A DNA stretch of 64,000 bases, from NCBI RefSeq assembly GCF_007559425.1, contig NZ_VMHE01000001.1, forward strand, positions 1 to 64,000, given 5' to 3'. Source of the DNA: Allobacillus salarius (GTDB lineage: Bacteria > Bacillota > Bacilli > Bacillales > Alkalibacillaceae). The position numbers and the translations under genes were made by a program. The notes under the pieces are model-generated. The model ran no database searches and had not been told where the DNA came from. It saw nothing but the letters and a program-made list of their open reading frames with translations. Below, piece after piece: positions 16,613-26,436 of this stretch; the stretch's first letter is position 1, and the number at the start of each line of letters is the position of its first letter.

Positions 16613-18601
16613 TTATTTTAAGTGTTCATCAAACCAACCGACAATATGATTTAATCTTTCCAGACGCAAGTTGGGCTTCCCTGTTCGTGATAAATTATGG
16701 TCAGCTTCAGGAAAACGAACAAATTTCGTTTTTTGCTGACGATATTTTAAAGCGATAAACAATTGTTCTGCTTGCTCGATTGGACAACGAAAATCATTTT
16801 CGTTATGAATGATCAATAATGGAGTTTCCATTTGATCGACATAAGCGATCGGTGAGTGTTTCCATAGTTTTTCTACATCCGAAAATTCAGCTTGGATTTG
16901 CCAATCGCTGAAATAGTAACCGATATCACTGACGCCGCGGAAACTAATCCAGTTGGATATACTTCTCTGTGTAACGGCTGCTTTAAACCGATTTGTATGA
17001 CCAACAATCCAGTTTGTCATGAAACCACCATAACTGCCACCAGTTACGCCTAATCGATTTTGATCAATCCAATCATATTGATTCGTAATATAATCGACAC
17101 CATTCATAATATCTTCATAGTCACCATTTCCATAATCACCTCGTACTGCATCGACGAATTCTTGGCTATAACTATGGCTTCCGCGTGGGTTTACATAGAG
17201 GACTGCATAGCCTTTCGCAGCTAATAATTGCATTTCATGGAAAAATGTATTGGCGTAAAACGCGTGTGGCCCACCATGAATATTGACGATCATCGGGTAT
17301 TTTTTACCCTCTTCGTAGCCGGCCGGTTTCATAAACCAACCGTGAATGGTCCAATCATCTTTACTTGTATAGGAAATGGCTTCAGGTTCAACGACCGTCG
17401 TTTTTTCTAGAAAAGCATCGTGAAAGTGAGTGACTTGATCTAACTTCCCCGTTGGAATATCCAAAGAATAAAGCTCGCTTGGACTTGTAGGCGTACTAAT
17501 CGTTAATAATGCTTGTTGGTTTTCTCCATTCACATCAAACCCATAAATATGGAAGTCATCTTGTAAAGCTGGATACAACTCACCATCGACATTGCCATAA
17601 TAAAGAACGATGTTTCCTTGTGTTGAAACAGGAAAATAAAAGTCGCGATCGCTAGCCCATACAATTAACTGCAAGACAGGTTGCTGTTGAATATCAGCCA
17701 CGACAAAATCTCCGACAGGTGCATCGAGTCCTTCCGTCAAGCAAGTTTTAATCCCTGTTTCTAAGTCATAATGATATAGTTCCGTGTGTGTTGCATTTTC
17801 GTAAGTTCGTCCCATTTCCACAAATAGTAATTGTTTTCCATTTGGCGAAACACGTAAACCAGCGACATATCCCTCTTCTGTTTCGATTAAAGTGGATTGT
17901 TTACTTTCTATGTCATAACGATAAAGATTCATATTAAAGTTAAAATCTTGGTCTTTCTCTTCATCCGTAACATAGAAAAATGATTGACCATCAGGCATCC
18001 ATTCCATGACACTGAAGTTTTGATGGCCACTTAACAATGTATTCACTTCTTCACTATCAATATCAAGTAGTTTTACTTGTTGATAGCTTTCTTCTAACAA
18101 CCCAACACCATCTGCTTTATATTTCATCCGTTCAATGACTTTAGGCTTCGGAAAATCTTTTTCATCTTTCTCATCTTTTTTCTCATCATCATCTTGGTCG
18201 TTTTCCTTACTTGCAGACACATGATAAATTACTTTTTTTCCATCAGGTGAAAAAATCGCAGAATTTACCCCTTTCTCTTCTTCGGTAATCTGCTTTGCTT
18301 CTCCCCCATTTTTGGACATCAAATACACTTGATTCTTTTCATTTCGTGTTGATAAAAATAGAAAATGTTCTCCGTTAGGTCCCCACTGGATACCGGAGAC
18401 TCTATCTTTACCATGAGTCCAAGCATTGATCTCATTTGTTGCTCGATCCCAATGATACAAGTTTGAGACATACGTATTTTTTTCTTGATCTATCTCCGTT
18501 CGGATGAAAAGCGCTTCGTTTCCATCTGGTGAGAATTGTGGATCGGAAACTGACGAAATATGAAACAAATCGTCTGCTTGAATGAAGCTTTGCTTAGCCA
18601 T
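16613..18601 (-). CDS. yuxL: S9-family prolyl oligopeptidase / acylaminoacyl-peptidase (YuxL-like)
   Basis: A 662-residue serine peptidase. The N-terminal two-thirds has beta-propeller (TolB/WD-like) repeats such as PQFSPDGNEALFIRTE, AIFSPDGKKVIYHVS and LRVSPNGKQLLFVE. The alpha/beta-hydrolase domain follows, with nucleophile motif GGSYGGFM near residue 522, the Asp region IIHNENDFRCP and the His in ADHNLSR. It has an unusual Asp/Glu/Lys-rich insert DDDEKKDEKDEKD near residue 145. No signal peptide, so probably cytosolic. It cleaves short peptides or acylated N-termini in known relatives. The site AGGGGGG precedes the ATG. Confidence 0.88.
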   Translation of the reverse strand: MAKQSFIQADDLFHISSVSDPQFSPDGNEALFIRTEIDQEKNTYVSNLYHWDRATNEINAWTHGKDRVSGIQWGPNGEHFLFLSTRNEKNQVYLMSKNGGEAKQITEEEKGVNSAIFSPDGKKVIYHVSASKENDQDDDEKKDEKDEKDFPKPKVIERMKYKADGVGLLEESYQQVKLLDIDSEEVNTLLSGHQNFSVMEWMPDGQSFFYVTDEEKDQDFNFNMNLYRYDIESKQSTLIETEEGYVAGLRVSPNGKQLLFVEMGRTYENATHTELYHYDLETGIKTCLTEGLDAPVGDFVVADIQQQPVLQLIVWASDRDFYFPVSTQGNIVLYYGNVDGELYPALQDDFHIYGFDVNGENQQALLTISTPTSPSELYSLDIPTGKLDQVTHFHDAFLEKTTVVEPEAISYTSKDDWTIHGWFMKPAGYEEGKKYPMIVNIHGGPHAFYANTFFHEMQLLAAKGYAVLYVNPRGSHSYSQEFVDAVRGDYGNGDYEDIMNGVDYITNQYDWIDQNRLGVTGGSYGGFMTNWIVGHTNRFKAAVTQRSISNWISFRGVSDIGYYFSDWQIQAEFSDVEKLWKHSPIAYVDQMETPLLIIHNENDFRCPIEQAEQLFIALKYRQQKTKFVRFPEADHNLSRTGKPNLRLERLNHIVGWFDEHLK

Positions 18602-18621
18602 ATGTACCCCCCTAGAATATG

Positions 18622-18652
18622 AAAAGCTAGTAGATAAACTCTACTAGCTTTG
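18622..18652 (-). terminator. terminator after dynA
   Basis: AAAGCTAGTAGA (18623-18634) pairs perfectly with TCTACTAGCTTT (18640-18651). Read on the minus strand it is downstream of dynA and ends in TTTTC. Confidence 0.75.
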
Positions 18653-18701
18653 ATAGATTAAGATTATTATAAATTAAAAGATAATTTTTGTCGATTACAA
18701 A

Positions 18702-21700
18702 TTACATGGACTGATGCTCAGCAAGAACTTCATTTAGATTGGTTTGTAGCTGTTCTAATGATGAGATGACTTCCTGACTTTCAAAGATTAATTGTTTATG
18801 TTTCCGTTCTAAGTCGATGTTTTCCAACGTTTCGTTGATCAATCGCTCTTTTGTTTCGTGTAGCTTTTTCACGAAAGAACTGTGTAATTTCTCATTAAAC
18901 TGTTGAATGACTTCTGTTTTTTTATTACCGATCCACTGGGTCATTTCTTCAAATAATTCGTTTCGGGCATCTCTTTCAAAAAAGTCCTTTTTGTTTTTAA
19001 AGTATTTCAAGAATGATTTCTTTTCATCATCCGTCATTTGAAATGTGAAAGCTGGTAATTCTGTACCGGTATAATCTTCCGTTTCGAAAAATAACTTTTC
19101 ATGCGGAAAACTTATTTCAATAAATTCATTGAATACATCAATTAACTGATTTTTGATCCGATTCATTTGATCATCCAGTAAAATGTCAATTTCATACCAT
19201 TCTTTCGTTAATTTTTGTCGAATGAATTGAATAGTTTGTTGTAATGCACTGGCTAGCTCTTCTTTTCCTTTTTTGCCATTAGATTGAATCACTGCTGGAT
19301 TAATCGTTGCCTTCAACCATTCAATGGACTGGATATCGATTCGCTCCGCTAAATAGTGGGTTAGTTCAGTGGCTTCTTGCGTGAGCTGGTTTTCTAATAC
19401 ACCGCTATCATAGCTAGCGAGCTTCGATTCAAGTTCATTTCTTTCATTTAATCCTTTCGACAATGTTGCTTGCTTTTCGGATTCAGTCAAACTTGCTTCC
19501 CGAATCGTTTCAGCAATGAATTGTTGTAAATGAGATAGTTCACCAATAAGGTTTTGAAAGACAATTCCTTTCGCACCCAAATCCATAAACTGATAAAAAA
19601 CTGTTTGAAGTTGATCTAGTTGTTGAACAGCAAATTCGGCTGGTTGTTCTGTCAAAAGCTCTTTACTGGAGATTGGGAATATTGCTGGTTGTCCAATTCC
19701 GTATTGTTTTAGCTGGGATTTCAAATAGTTTTTAACGTCATTTAATTCTTGTTCTGAATCCGCTAAATCGGCTGCATTTAATACGAAAAACATTTTCCCG
19801 GCAGTGATTGTCTGACTAAGTCGACCTAGTTGTCTCAAAAATTCACGGTCAGCACGTGAAAAAGCATGGTTATAATAATTGACATATAAAATAACATCCG
19901 CTTGTCTTATATATTGAAGTGAAACATTCGTATGTCTTGCATGAATTGAATCCGCTCCGGGTGTATCTACGAGAGTGATTCCTTCTTTTGTCAATGCACA
20001 ATCATAGAAGATCTCGACTTCTTGGACAAAACAAGATATATGTTCTTTTGTGACATAGTCTGAAAAGGTATTTAATGTTTCTTCTTTTGTTTGACTAAGC
20101 CATGTTTTCGCTTGTTGAATTCCTTTTAAATACGCATCAATAAAAGAAGCTTCCGTTCGTTCAAAGTAAGTTCTTAATGTATCCCATTCTTTTTTTAAAT
20201 ATTTCGTGATCTCTGGAATACTCGTAAACTTCTTCCGTGTATATGGTTCAAGGATTTGTTGTAATTGTTCTTGAAGCATTTCATCCGATTTAAAACGTAC
20301 GATAACTTTTCCGTGCTCATGATCATTCGACACTGGTCTGATTTTATTAATAGCCGCAGTTGTCGGGTTAGGTGAAACTGGTAATAATGAATCCCCGAGC
20401 ATAACATTGGCAAACGATGACTTACCCGCACTGAAAGCTCCGAATAGTGCAACCGTATATTCTTTTTCTTGCACCTGTTTAAAACGAGTTTTTAACTTCG
20501 TTGTCAGTTGCTCGATAATAGGCAGTTGTTCAGCTTGGTGAATGATTGCCTCCGTATCAGATTCAATTTGCGTATAATCCAATGATTGATTGGAAATTTC
20601 TTTCATGAATGGTTCATTCGGAGTATTTGTTTCGTCCGTTTGATGATTATCTGCTGCCTGAACGAGTTTTTCAAGACTTTTCTTCTTCCGGTGACTCACC
20701 TTTTCTTGCCACGCCTTGTTTGTTTCCTCATTAGTCTGTTGCGTATCATTCGGTTCAAACAACTGACTCCGTAATTGAGTGATCACTTGTTTGATTTCTT
20801 TGACAAAATCTTGATTGGTCTCTGCACGGATCGAATTCTGTTCCTGAACAAGCTCATCTAGTTGACGATCGAATTCAGATGACTTCTTTTCACTAATGGA
20901 TTCGATCAATGGAAGAAACTTTTGAATCAATTGTTGCTGAATCGATTGGTGTAACGCTTTCGTATAAATCAATACGTAATCACCCGTAACTTGGGCAGAC
21001 GGGTTTACGTTACTTTGAATTAACTCTTGGTCTGCTTGAAACGAAATTTCTTGAACTTGCTGTAGAAGTTCCTTTTCATTCGTAAGCTCACGTACATTCT
21101 CTTCTAATTGGGAACGCACAGCCCACACCATTTCCGATTGAATACGGCTGTTTAATTGATGTAAAAATTGATCCATTCTTTCTTGTTTTGCTGCTTCGGT
21201 CTTTTTCTTAGCAAAAAGACCACCGACTTTAAAGTTCTGTTGCTGAGAAATTAAGTATTCCTTTGCTAACTCTCGTGTTTCAAAGGTCATTAAATAAGCA
21301 TTAGATAAAATGGCATCCAACTCTTTCTGAAGCGACTGTTTAACAGTAGTTATTTTGTGTTGGATGTTTTCTTTCTGTTCTTCAATCAACTCTAAACGGT
21401 TCAACAATTGTTCTTGCCCCGTGTTTCCTGAATGGTCGCTTTCCCACTGTTCGATGATTAAGTCTAACTCTCGTTTTATTTTTGAATCTAACTGATTCGG
21501 TAATTCCACCATTCGCTGTTGTAACGTATCTTTAAATACATGAAATTGATTCAATGGAGATTCTGTATCCTTCAAGGAAGTAAAAAACATAGCTTCTGGA
21601 TACAAGCTCCATTCTTCATAGGTGACTCTTAATCGTTGTTTATATGAATCAAACAGCAACTCTTTCTCGCGATGTTTATCGATTTGGTTAATCACGATCA

Positions 21701-22283
21701 TATAAGGAACTTCTCGTCGTTCCAACTCTTTTAAAAATCGAAAGTTCACTTCAGACAGCACATGATTGTAATCCATTACATAAATAAATAAATCAATTAA
21801 ATGAATTTGATTTAACGTACAGTCAAACTCGGCGTCGTCCGAAGAGTCAATACCTGGAGTGTCCATAATCGTCACTTGGTCACGCAAAAAGTCATTTTGT
21901 TTATAAATTTGAACGGACTGGACGATGTCGCCATTTTTAGATAGCTGTTTAATTCGTTGCTCATTAACATGGTCATCTTCTGTATATGTACCATCATTCA
22001 ATTGATAAACAGCCTTATCTTCTCCTGCCCTAATCTCTACAATATTCGCACTCGTTGGGATCGGACTTGAAGGTAAGATTGTTTCACCTAAAAGGGCATT
22101 AACCATCGAAGATTTACCAGCGGAAAAATGGCCGGTAAATCCAATGGTCACTTCCTTCTTCTGCCACTTTTCATACAAGTCAATCACTTTATCGTTCAGT
22201 TCATTGTATTCATTCTCTGACAATATTTTTAATAATGGATCGAAATTAATCGTGTTTGATTTGTTCATTACTTGATTACTCAT
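18702..22283 (-). CDS. dynA: tandem bacterial dynamin (DynA/YpbR)
   Basis: A 1193-residue dynamin-like GTPase with two full GTPase-plus-helical halves, the same two-domain build as B. subtilis DynA. First P-loop GHFSAGKSS at residues 51-59 with DTPGIDSS and NQIDKH; second P-loop GAFSAGKSS near residue 614 with DTPGADSI and an LNAADLAD motif. Long helical assembly regions follow each. In B. subtilis DynA tethers and fuses membranes and helps cells survive phage or pore damage; that role here is inferred. It is preceded 47 bp upstream by the GGDEF gene, probably in one transcript. RBS GGGAGATCGAGAAA supports the start. Confidence 0.95.
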   Translation of the reverse strand: MSNQVMNKSNTINFDPLLKILSENEYNELNDKVIDLYEKWQKKEVTIGFTGHFSAGKSSMVNALLGETILPSSPIPTSANIVEIRAGEDKAVYQLNDGTYTEDDHVNEQRIKQLSKNGDIVQSVQIYKQNDFLRDQVTIMDTPGIDSSDDAEFDCTLNQIHLIDLFIYVMDYNHVLSEVNFRFLKELERREVPYMIVINQIDKHREKELLFDSYKQRLRVTYEEWSLYPEAMFFTSLKDTESPLNQFHVFKDTLQQRMVELPNQLDSKIKRELDLIIEQWESDHSGNTGQEQLLNRLELIEEQKENIQHKITTVKQSLQKELDAILSNAYLMTFETRELAKEYLISQQQNFKVGGLFAKKKTEAAKQERMDQFLHQLNSRIQSEMVWAVRSQLEENVRELTNEKELLQQVQEISFQADQELIQSNVNPSAQVTGDYVLIYTKALHQSIQQQLIQKFLPLIESISEKKSSEFDRQLDELVQEQNSIRAETNQDFVKEIKQVITQLRSQLFEPNDTQQTNEETNKAWQEKVSHRKKKSLEKLVQAADNHQTDETNTPNEPFMKEISNQSLDYTQIESDTEAIIHQAEQLPIIEQLTTKLKTRFKQVQEKEYTVALFGAFSAGKSSFANVMLGDSLLPVSPNPTTAAINKIRPVSNDHEHGKVIVRFKSDEMLQEQLQQILEPYTRKKFTSIPEITKYLKKEWDTLRTYFERTEASFIDAYLKGIQQAKTWLSQTKEETLNTFSDYVTKEHISCFVQEVEIFYDCALTKEGITLVDTPGADSIHARHTNVSLQYIRQADVILYVNYYNHAFSRADREFLRQLGRLSQTITAGKMFFVLNAADLADSEQELNDVKNYLKSQLKQYGIGQPAIFPISSKELLTEQPAEFAVQQLDQLQTVFYQFMDLGAKGIVFQNLIGELSHLQQFIAETIREASLTESEKQATLSKGLNERNELESKLASYDSGVLENQLTQEATELTHYLAERIDIQSIEWLKATINPAVIQSNGKKGKEELASALQQTIQFIRQKLTKEWYEIDILLDDQMNRIKNQLIDVFNEFIEISFPHEKLFFETEDYTGTELPAFTFQMTDDEKKSFLKYFKNKKDFFERDARNELFEEMTQWIGNKKTEVIQQFNEKLHSSFVKKLHETKERLINETLENIDLERKHKQLIFESQEVISSLEQLQTNLNEVLAEHQSM

Positions 22284-22330
22284 TTTCTCGATCTCCCTAG
22301 TCTTGTCGTTTTTCTAGATTGTTTCAGCTT

Positions 22331-23368
22331 TTAATCATGCACAATTTGGTTCTTACCTTTTTGCTTAGCAAGTCGCAAATGGTTCGTTGCTCGGTTTAAC
22401 AGGTCTTCTTTCGTATCGTCTTTCTCATTGATTGCGATACCGTAGCTGAGTGTAACCTGTTCACCTTCAAGTTCTTTTATCGATTCGAGGTTCGTGTTAA
22501 AGTCATTATTCCAGAATGTGATGGCTTTTTGGATTTCTTGTAAATCCGTTGAAAAAGCTAGAACAGCAAAATCCTCGCCACCGTAACGGAAGCAGTAGCC
22601 GTCATTGCGTGAAATGGAATGTCTAAGTGTATGACCAAATGCAGTTAAAATGTGGTCACCAATAATGTAACCATATTTCTGATTAAGATGATCAAATTCA
22701 TCTATATCAATTAAAATAAGTGCAAACTTCCATTCGTTCTGTACGAGCTTTTCCGTAGTATTGTGAAAAGAACGGTGATTATACAAACCAGTTAGAGGAT
22801 CTTTAACGACCGCATCATCAAAATAGTGAATCTCACGTGGTTCCGGTTTCCGTTGCTTTGTGACGATGAATAATGAAATTCCTACTAACGCTAGAAAAAT
22901 CATATGAAAACCGTATACCCATAAGTGCCATCCGTCCGTATATTGCTCTTGAAAGATCCAGATGCCTGTAAATCCAATGAAGATCAATCCAAAGATGAAA
23001 AGAAACCCGATGAGGCGCCAGTATATGAGACCGTGAATAATGACAAGCAGCAAAAAAGGCGAAAATAGACTATTAACGCCACCAGTGATTAGAACTAACC
23101 ACAATATGGCGACTAAATCCATGCCGACTGAAACGACAGCAAATACGCGATGGAACTTGTGGAATAATGGCTTGATCCACAAAATGACTTGGATGACTAT
23201 TGTATAAGCGAAAGCGAATCCAATGAAGTATAAAAATAAATCCTCTTGTGATTTGAGGTAATCAAGATATGTTGAATAGTAAACAAGAAAAGTTACTCCG
23301 ATAAACATGAGCCACCGGACAATTGAAAAATATTGTTCTGATTTTCGGAAGTTATCTGTATAAATCAT
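22331..23368 (-). CDS. membrane GGDEF-domain protein (putative diguanylate cyclase)
   Basis: About 345 residues. Five to six membrane segments fill roughly residues 15-170, then a GGDEF domain starts near DPLTGLYNHRSFH. The family makes c-di-GMP from two GTP. The signature is GGEDF (RYGGEDFAVL) instead of GGDEF or GGEEF: the second acidic residue is Asp, so activity should be tested. The inhibitory-site RxxD could not be located clearly. The start is placed at 23368 because AGGGGAATCC precedes it; the ATG at 23422 has none. It is upstream of dynA in the same direction. Confidence 0.85.
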   Translation of the reverse strand: MIYTDNFRKSEQYFSIVRWLMFIGVTFLVYYSTYLDYLKSQEDLFLYFIGFAFAYTIVIQVILWIKPLFHKFHRVFAVVSVGMDLVAILWLVLITGGVNSLFSPFLLLVIIHGLIYWRLIGFLFIFGLIFIGFTGIWIFQEQYTDGWHLWVYGFHMIFLALVGISLFIVTKQRKPEPREIHYFDDAVVKDPLTGLYNHRSFHNTTEKLVQNEWKFALILIDIDEFDHLNQKYGYIIGDHILTAFGHTLRHSISRNDGYCFRYGGEDFAVLAFSTDLQEIQKAITFWNNDFNTNLESIKELEGEQVTLSYGIAINEKDDTKEDLLNRATNHLRLAKQKGKNQIVHD

Positions 23369-23422
23369 ATGGATTCCCCTATGTATGTTTTTAATGAAAG
23401 ATTTCTTGCTGAATTTATACAC

Positions 23423-23453
23423 TAAAAAGAGGCTGAATAAACATCCAGCCTCT
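23423..23453 (-). terminator. terminator after the ferredoxin gene
   Basis: AGAGGCTG (23428-23435) pairs with CAGCCTCT (23446-23453), followed on the minus strand by TTTTTAG. It isolates the ferredoxin transcript from the GGDEF gene. Confidence 0.8.
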
Positions 23454-23473
23454 TGCTTTGTTTCAATGGGTTA

Positions 23474-23710
23474 CTACTCTTGGAAGAACCTTCTGTTTAG
23501 CTCGATGTATTCAGTTTCTTCCGCAGGAACTTCATCCTCATGATAAATAGCTTCAACTGGGCAAACAGCTTCACAAGCTCCACAGTCGATACAAATATCC
23601 GGATCTATATAGAACATGTCCTTACCTTCTTCAATACAGTCTACAGGACATACTTCAACGCATTCACCCGCTCTTTCATCTTTACACGGTGATGTAATGA
23701 CAAATGCCAC
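23474..23710 (-). CDS. ferredoxin, two Fe-S cluster sites
   Basis: A 78-residue soluble electron carrier. The C-terminal half has the classic cluster motif CIDCGACEAVCP. The N-terminal half has C9 and the ECVEVCPVDC stretch, the spacing of a seven-iron or 2[4Fe-4S] ferredoxin of the FdxA type. The tail EEDEVPAEETEYIELNRRFF is acidic. An AAGGAGGAATT site precedes the ATG. Partner enzyme unknown. Confidence 0.88.
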   Translation of the reverse strand: MAFVITSPCKDERAGECVEVCPVDCIEEGKDMFYIDPDICIDCGACEAVCPVEAIYHEDEVPAEETEYIELNRRFFQE

Positions 23711-23937
23711 AATAATTCCTCCTTATTCATATATATCTTTATCCTACCACTATTTTAAACAACCACCAAACAGAAATAAACCCTCTCCATGAAAATTATA
23801 TGTACTTTTCGTTAAAGTTGCAACAGTCCTCCATCGGTCGCATATTCTATATCAGTTCATTGGGCTTTTTTATAGGTTGGCTTATTATTTACCCGTTCAA
23901 TCACCCAAGGATTGATCATACATTTGGAGGGATATTT

Positions 23938-25125
23938 TTGGAAATTATTGTTCAACCTGAAATGACGTTTTTCCGTCTTTCACAAACGTTTGGCATTTCA
24001 CTGGATTTATTAGTGAAATCCAACCGCTTTTTAGAACCTGATCAGTTGATTCCAGGTCAAGTTGTAAAAATACCTGGTTATGAAACAACTACTCATATCA
24101 TCCAATCAGGTGATACGCTTTATCGAATAGGGATAGAGTATGATGTGCCTCTGGATCAATTATTAATTAGTAACCAGGTCGATCCGAGAGAACTTGAAGT
24201 CGGTCAAACCGTGCGCATTCCCGAGTTAACAGAACAACGAATTACAGATGTGCACAAATCATATACATCCGACCGTGTTGAAGATGAGTTGATGTTGCTC
24301 ATCTCACGTTATCCTTTTATGGAACTTCAAACGATTGGGGAGTCCGTTTTAGGTAAGCCGATTTATGAGCTGCATATCGGGACAGGAAATAAGCTTGTGC
24401 ATATCAATGGATCCTTTCATGCAAATGAGTCGATTACGACAAATGTGATTATGGCATTCATAGAAGATTATGCACATGCAATGGTTGATCAAGAGCCCAT
24501 TCGGGGGATTGATATGAATGCATTTTTTAGAGATGTACGCCTTTCAATTGTCCCATTAGTAAATCCTGATGGTGTCGATTTAGTAAATGGCCAATTACCG
24601 AACGATCAAGAAATTCGTGATCAAGTGATTGAAATTAATAATGGAAGCACAGACTTTCGTACATGGAAGGCCAATATTAGAGGGGTTGACTTGAACAATC
24701 AGTATCCTGCAGGTTGGATGATCGAGCAACAACGAAAGCCTAAAACACCTCAACCACGAAACTTTCCCGGTTACGGTCCGTTAACCGAACCAGAAGCATT
24801 AGCTTTATACAATCTCGCGCTTGCAGAGCAATTTGACCGAGTTCTTGCGCTTCATACACAGGGTGAAGTCATTTTTTGGGGATATGAAGGTTTTGAGCCA
24901 CCTGAAGCGGAACAGATCGTATTAGAGTATCAACGAGTCAGTTCGTACACACCGATTCGATATGTTGATAGCCATGCAGGCTATAAAGATTGGTTTATTC
25001 AAGATTTTCGAAGACCAGGTTATACGATTGAATTAGGTAAAGGTGTCAATCCTCTACCCATCAGTCAATTTGATGATATTTATGAAGATATGTTAGGAAT
25101 TTTCTTGGCGAATTATTATATATAA
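23938..25125 (+). CDS. LysM-containing M14 peptidase (gamma-D-Glu-diamino acid endopeptidase I-like)
   Basis: About 395 residues. Two LysM repeats bind peptidoglycan (residues about 3-48 and 50-94, seen as MTFFRLSQTFGI and IIQSGDTLYRIGIEYDVP). They are followed by a zinc carboxypeptidase domain with zinc motif NGSFHANES, the RGVDLNNQYPAGW stretch, a later His in LALHTQGE and the catalytic Glu region YTIELGKG. Known ENP1 enzymes cut the gamma-D-Glu-meso-DAP bond, usually in sporulation. I set the start at the TTG at 23938 because GGAGGGATATT precedes it; the longer reading from 23800 adds a membrane-like segment but has no ribosome site. Confidence 0.82.
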   Translation: MEIIVQPEMTFFRLSQTFGISLDLLVKSNRFLEPDQLIPGQVVKIPGYETTTHIIQSGDTLYRIGIEYDVPLDQLLISNQVDPRELEVGQTVRIPELTEQRITDVHKSYTSDRVEDELMLLISRYPFMELQTIGESVLGKPIYELHIGTGNKLVHINGSFHANESITTNVIMAFIEDYAHAMVDQEPIRGIDMNAFFRDVRLSIVPLVNPDGVDLVNGQLPNDQEIRDQVIEINNGSTDFRTWKANIRGVDLNNQYPAGWMIEQQRKPKTPQPRNFPGYGPLTEPEALALYNLALAEQFDRVLALHTQGEVIFWGYEGFEPPEAEQIVLEYQRVSSYTPIRYVDSHAGYKDWFIQDFRRPGYTIELGKGVNPLPISQFDDIYEDMLGIFLANYYI

Positions 25126-25130
25126 TCATT

Positions 25131-25203
25131 AAAAAAGAGAGTACACCCCACTGTTGTTCATTCACAAAGAATGACTACAGTAGTTTGTGTAACTCTCTTT
25201 TTT
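25131..25203. terminator. bidirectional terminator
   Basis: AAAAAAGAGAGTACAC pairs with GTGTAACTCTCTTTTTT across a structured middle. It serves the M14 peptidase gene and the convergent DUF6501 gene. Confidence 0.75.
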
Positions 25204-25215
25204 ATGCTAAACAGT

Positions 25216-25416
25216 TTATTCTTCAAAATAGTTTTTGTAGAATCCGCCCATTTTACCTGTATCATCAATCACAAAATAAAATTCTTCCGTTTCATTTTTG
25301 ACCTGATACGTCTTCCCTACAGTAAGACATTCAGTAACGGTAAACTTTTCCGCATCTGTATTAACACACGTAATTTCTTTAAGTGTTTGATTATCGTTCC
25401 ATGTTTTGTGAATCAT
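25216..25416 (-). CDS. DUF6501 family protein
   Basis: A 66-residue soluble protein. MIHKTW, the TDAEKFTV core and the end KNETEEFYFVIDDTGKMGGFYKNYF match a small conserved Bacillaceae family I recall as DUF6501; function unknown. The site AAAGAGGTAG precedes the ATG. Monocistronic. Confidence 0.7.
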   Translation of the reverse strand: MIHKTWNDNQTLKEITCVNTDAEKFTVTECLTVGKTYQVKNETEEFYFVIDDTGKMGGFYKNYFEE

Positions 25417-25464
25417 CTTCTTTTCTACCTCTTTTCAATCAAACGTTTGATTAGATTTTAGAGC

Positions 25465-26415
25465 TTAGTTAAATAACTGTTTATACTTTCCATATCCTTC
25501 TTTTTCTAAATCTTCTTTTGGAATAAATCGTAATGCTGCAGAATTGATGCAATATCTCATTCCGCCTTGGTCTTGAGGTCCGTCATTGAATACATGGCCA
25601 AGGTGTGAGTCAGCATGTCCACTACGCACTTCTACTCTGCGCATACCAAATGAAGTATCCAACTCTTCATTCAATGGCGCAATCGGTTTTGTAAAGCTTG
25701 GCCAACCACAATTAGCATCATACTTATCTGTCGAAGAAAATAGTGGTTCTCCACTCACGATATCTACATAGATTCCCTCTTCTTCATGATCCCAATATTC
25801 GTTTTTATAAGGTGGTTCAGTGCCGTCTTCTTGTGTGACTGTGTATTGCATTTCATTCAGACGGTTACGAAGTTCTTCTTTATCTTTGTTTTTCCAGTTG
25901 GACTCGATAAATTGCTTTCTTCCTGATCCCTTTTTATAAAGTTGATAATGAAACGAATTTTTTTTGTAATAATCTTGGTGTTCTTCTTCAGCTTCATAAA
26001 AGGTTTCTGCTGGACGAATCTCAACGACAATTGGTTGATTGAATTTATTACTCTCTTCCATTTTTTGTTTTGATTGCTCGGCTAATTGTCTCTGTTCATC
26101 ATCATGATAAAAAATCGCAGGCTTATAAGACTCCCCTCGATCGGCAAACTGACCTTCTGCATCCGTTGGATCAATTTGTTGCCAGTAGATTTCCAACAAT
26201 TGATCATAAGGGAAAATATTTGGGTTGTATGTGATTTGGACTGCTTCAAGGTGACCCGTCGTTTCTGAAGACACTTCTTGATAAGTTGGATTCTCCACAG
26301 ATCCGCCTGTGTAGCCAGAAACGATTTTCTCTATTCCTGGTCTCCGATCAAATGGTTCGACCATACACCAGAAGCATCCCCCTGCAAATGTTGCCTTCTT
26401 AAATTGTTGTTCCAT
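25465..26415 (-). CDS. msrAB: bifunctional methionine sulfoxide reductase MsrA-MsrB
   Basis: A 316-residue fusion that reduces both S and R epimers of methionine sulfoxide. MsrA fills residues 1-160 (catalytic C14 in [22 protein letters not shown]). MsrB fills about 170-316, with [31 protein letters not shown] and the catalytic cysteine near 289 in [12 protein letters not shown]. No signal peptide, so cytosolic. It follows the VrrA-like gene by 21 bp. With msrA at 16044 the window carries two MsrA activities. Confidence 0.95.
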   Translation of the reverse strand: MEQQFKKATFAGGCFWCMVEPFDRRPGIEKIVSGYTGGSVENPTYQEVSSETTGHLEAVQITYNPNIFPYDQLLEIYWQQIDPTDAEGQFADRGESYKPAIFYHDDEQRQLAEQSKQKMEESNKFNQPIVVEIRPAETFYEAEEEHQDYYKKNSFHYQLYKKGSGRKQFIESNWKNKDKEELRNRLNEMQYTVTQEDGTEPPYKNEYWDHEEEGIYVDIVSGEPLFSSTDKYDANCGWPSFTKPIAPLNEELDTSFGMRRVEVRSGHADSHLGHVFNDGPQDQGGMRYCINSAALRFIPKEDLEKEGYGKYKQLFN

Positions 26416-26436
26416 AATTGACTCCTTTCTGAATAG

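Noticed and set aside
25171-25461. 96-codon plus-strand ORF
   Set aside because: Opposite the DUF6501 gene and across a terminator; Phe/Ile-rich random translation.
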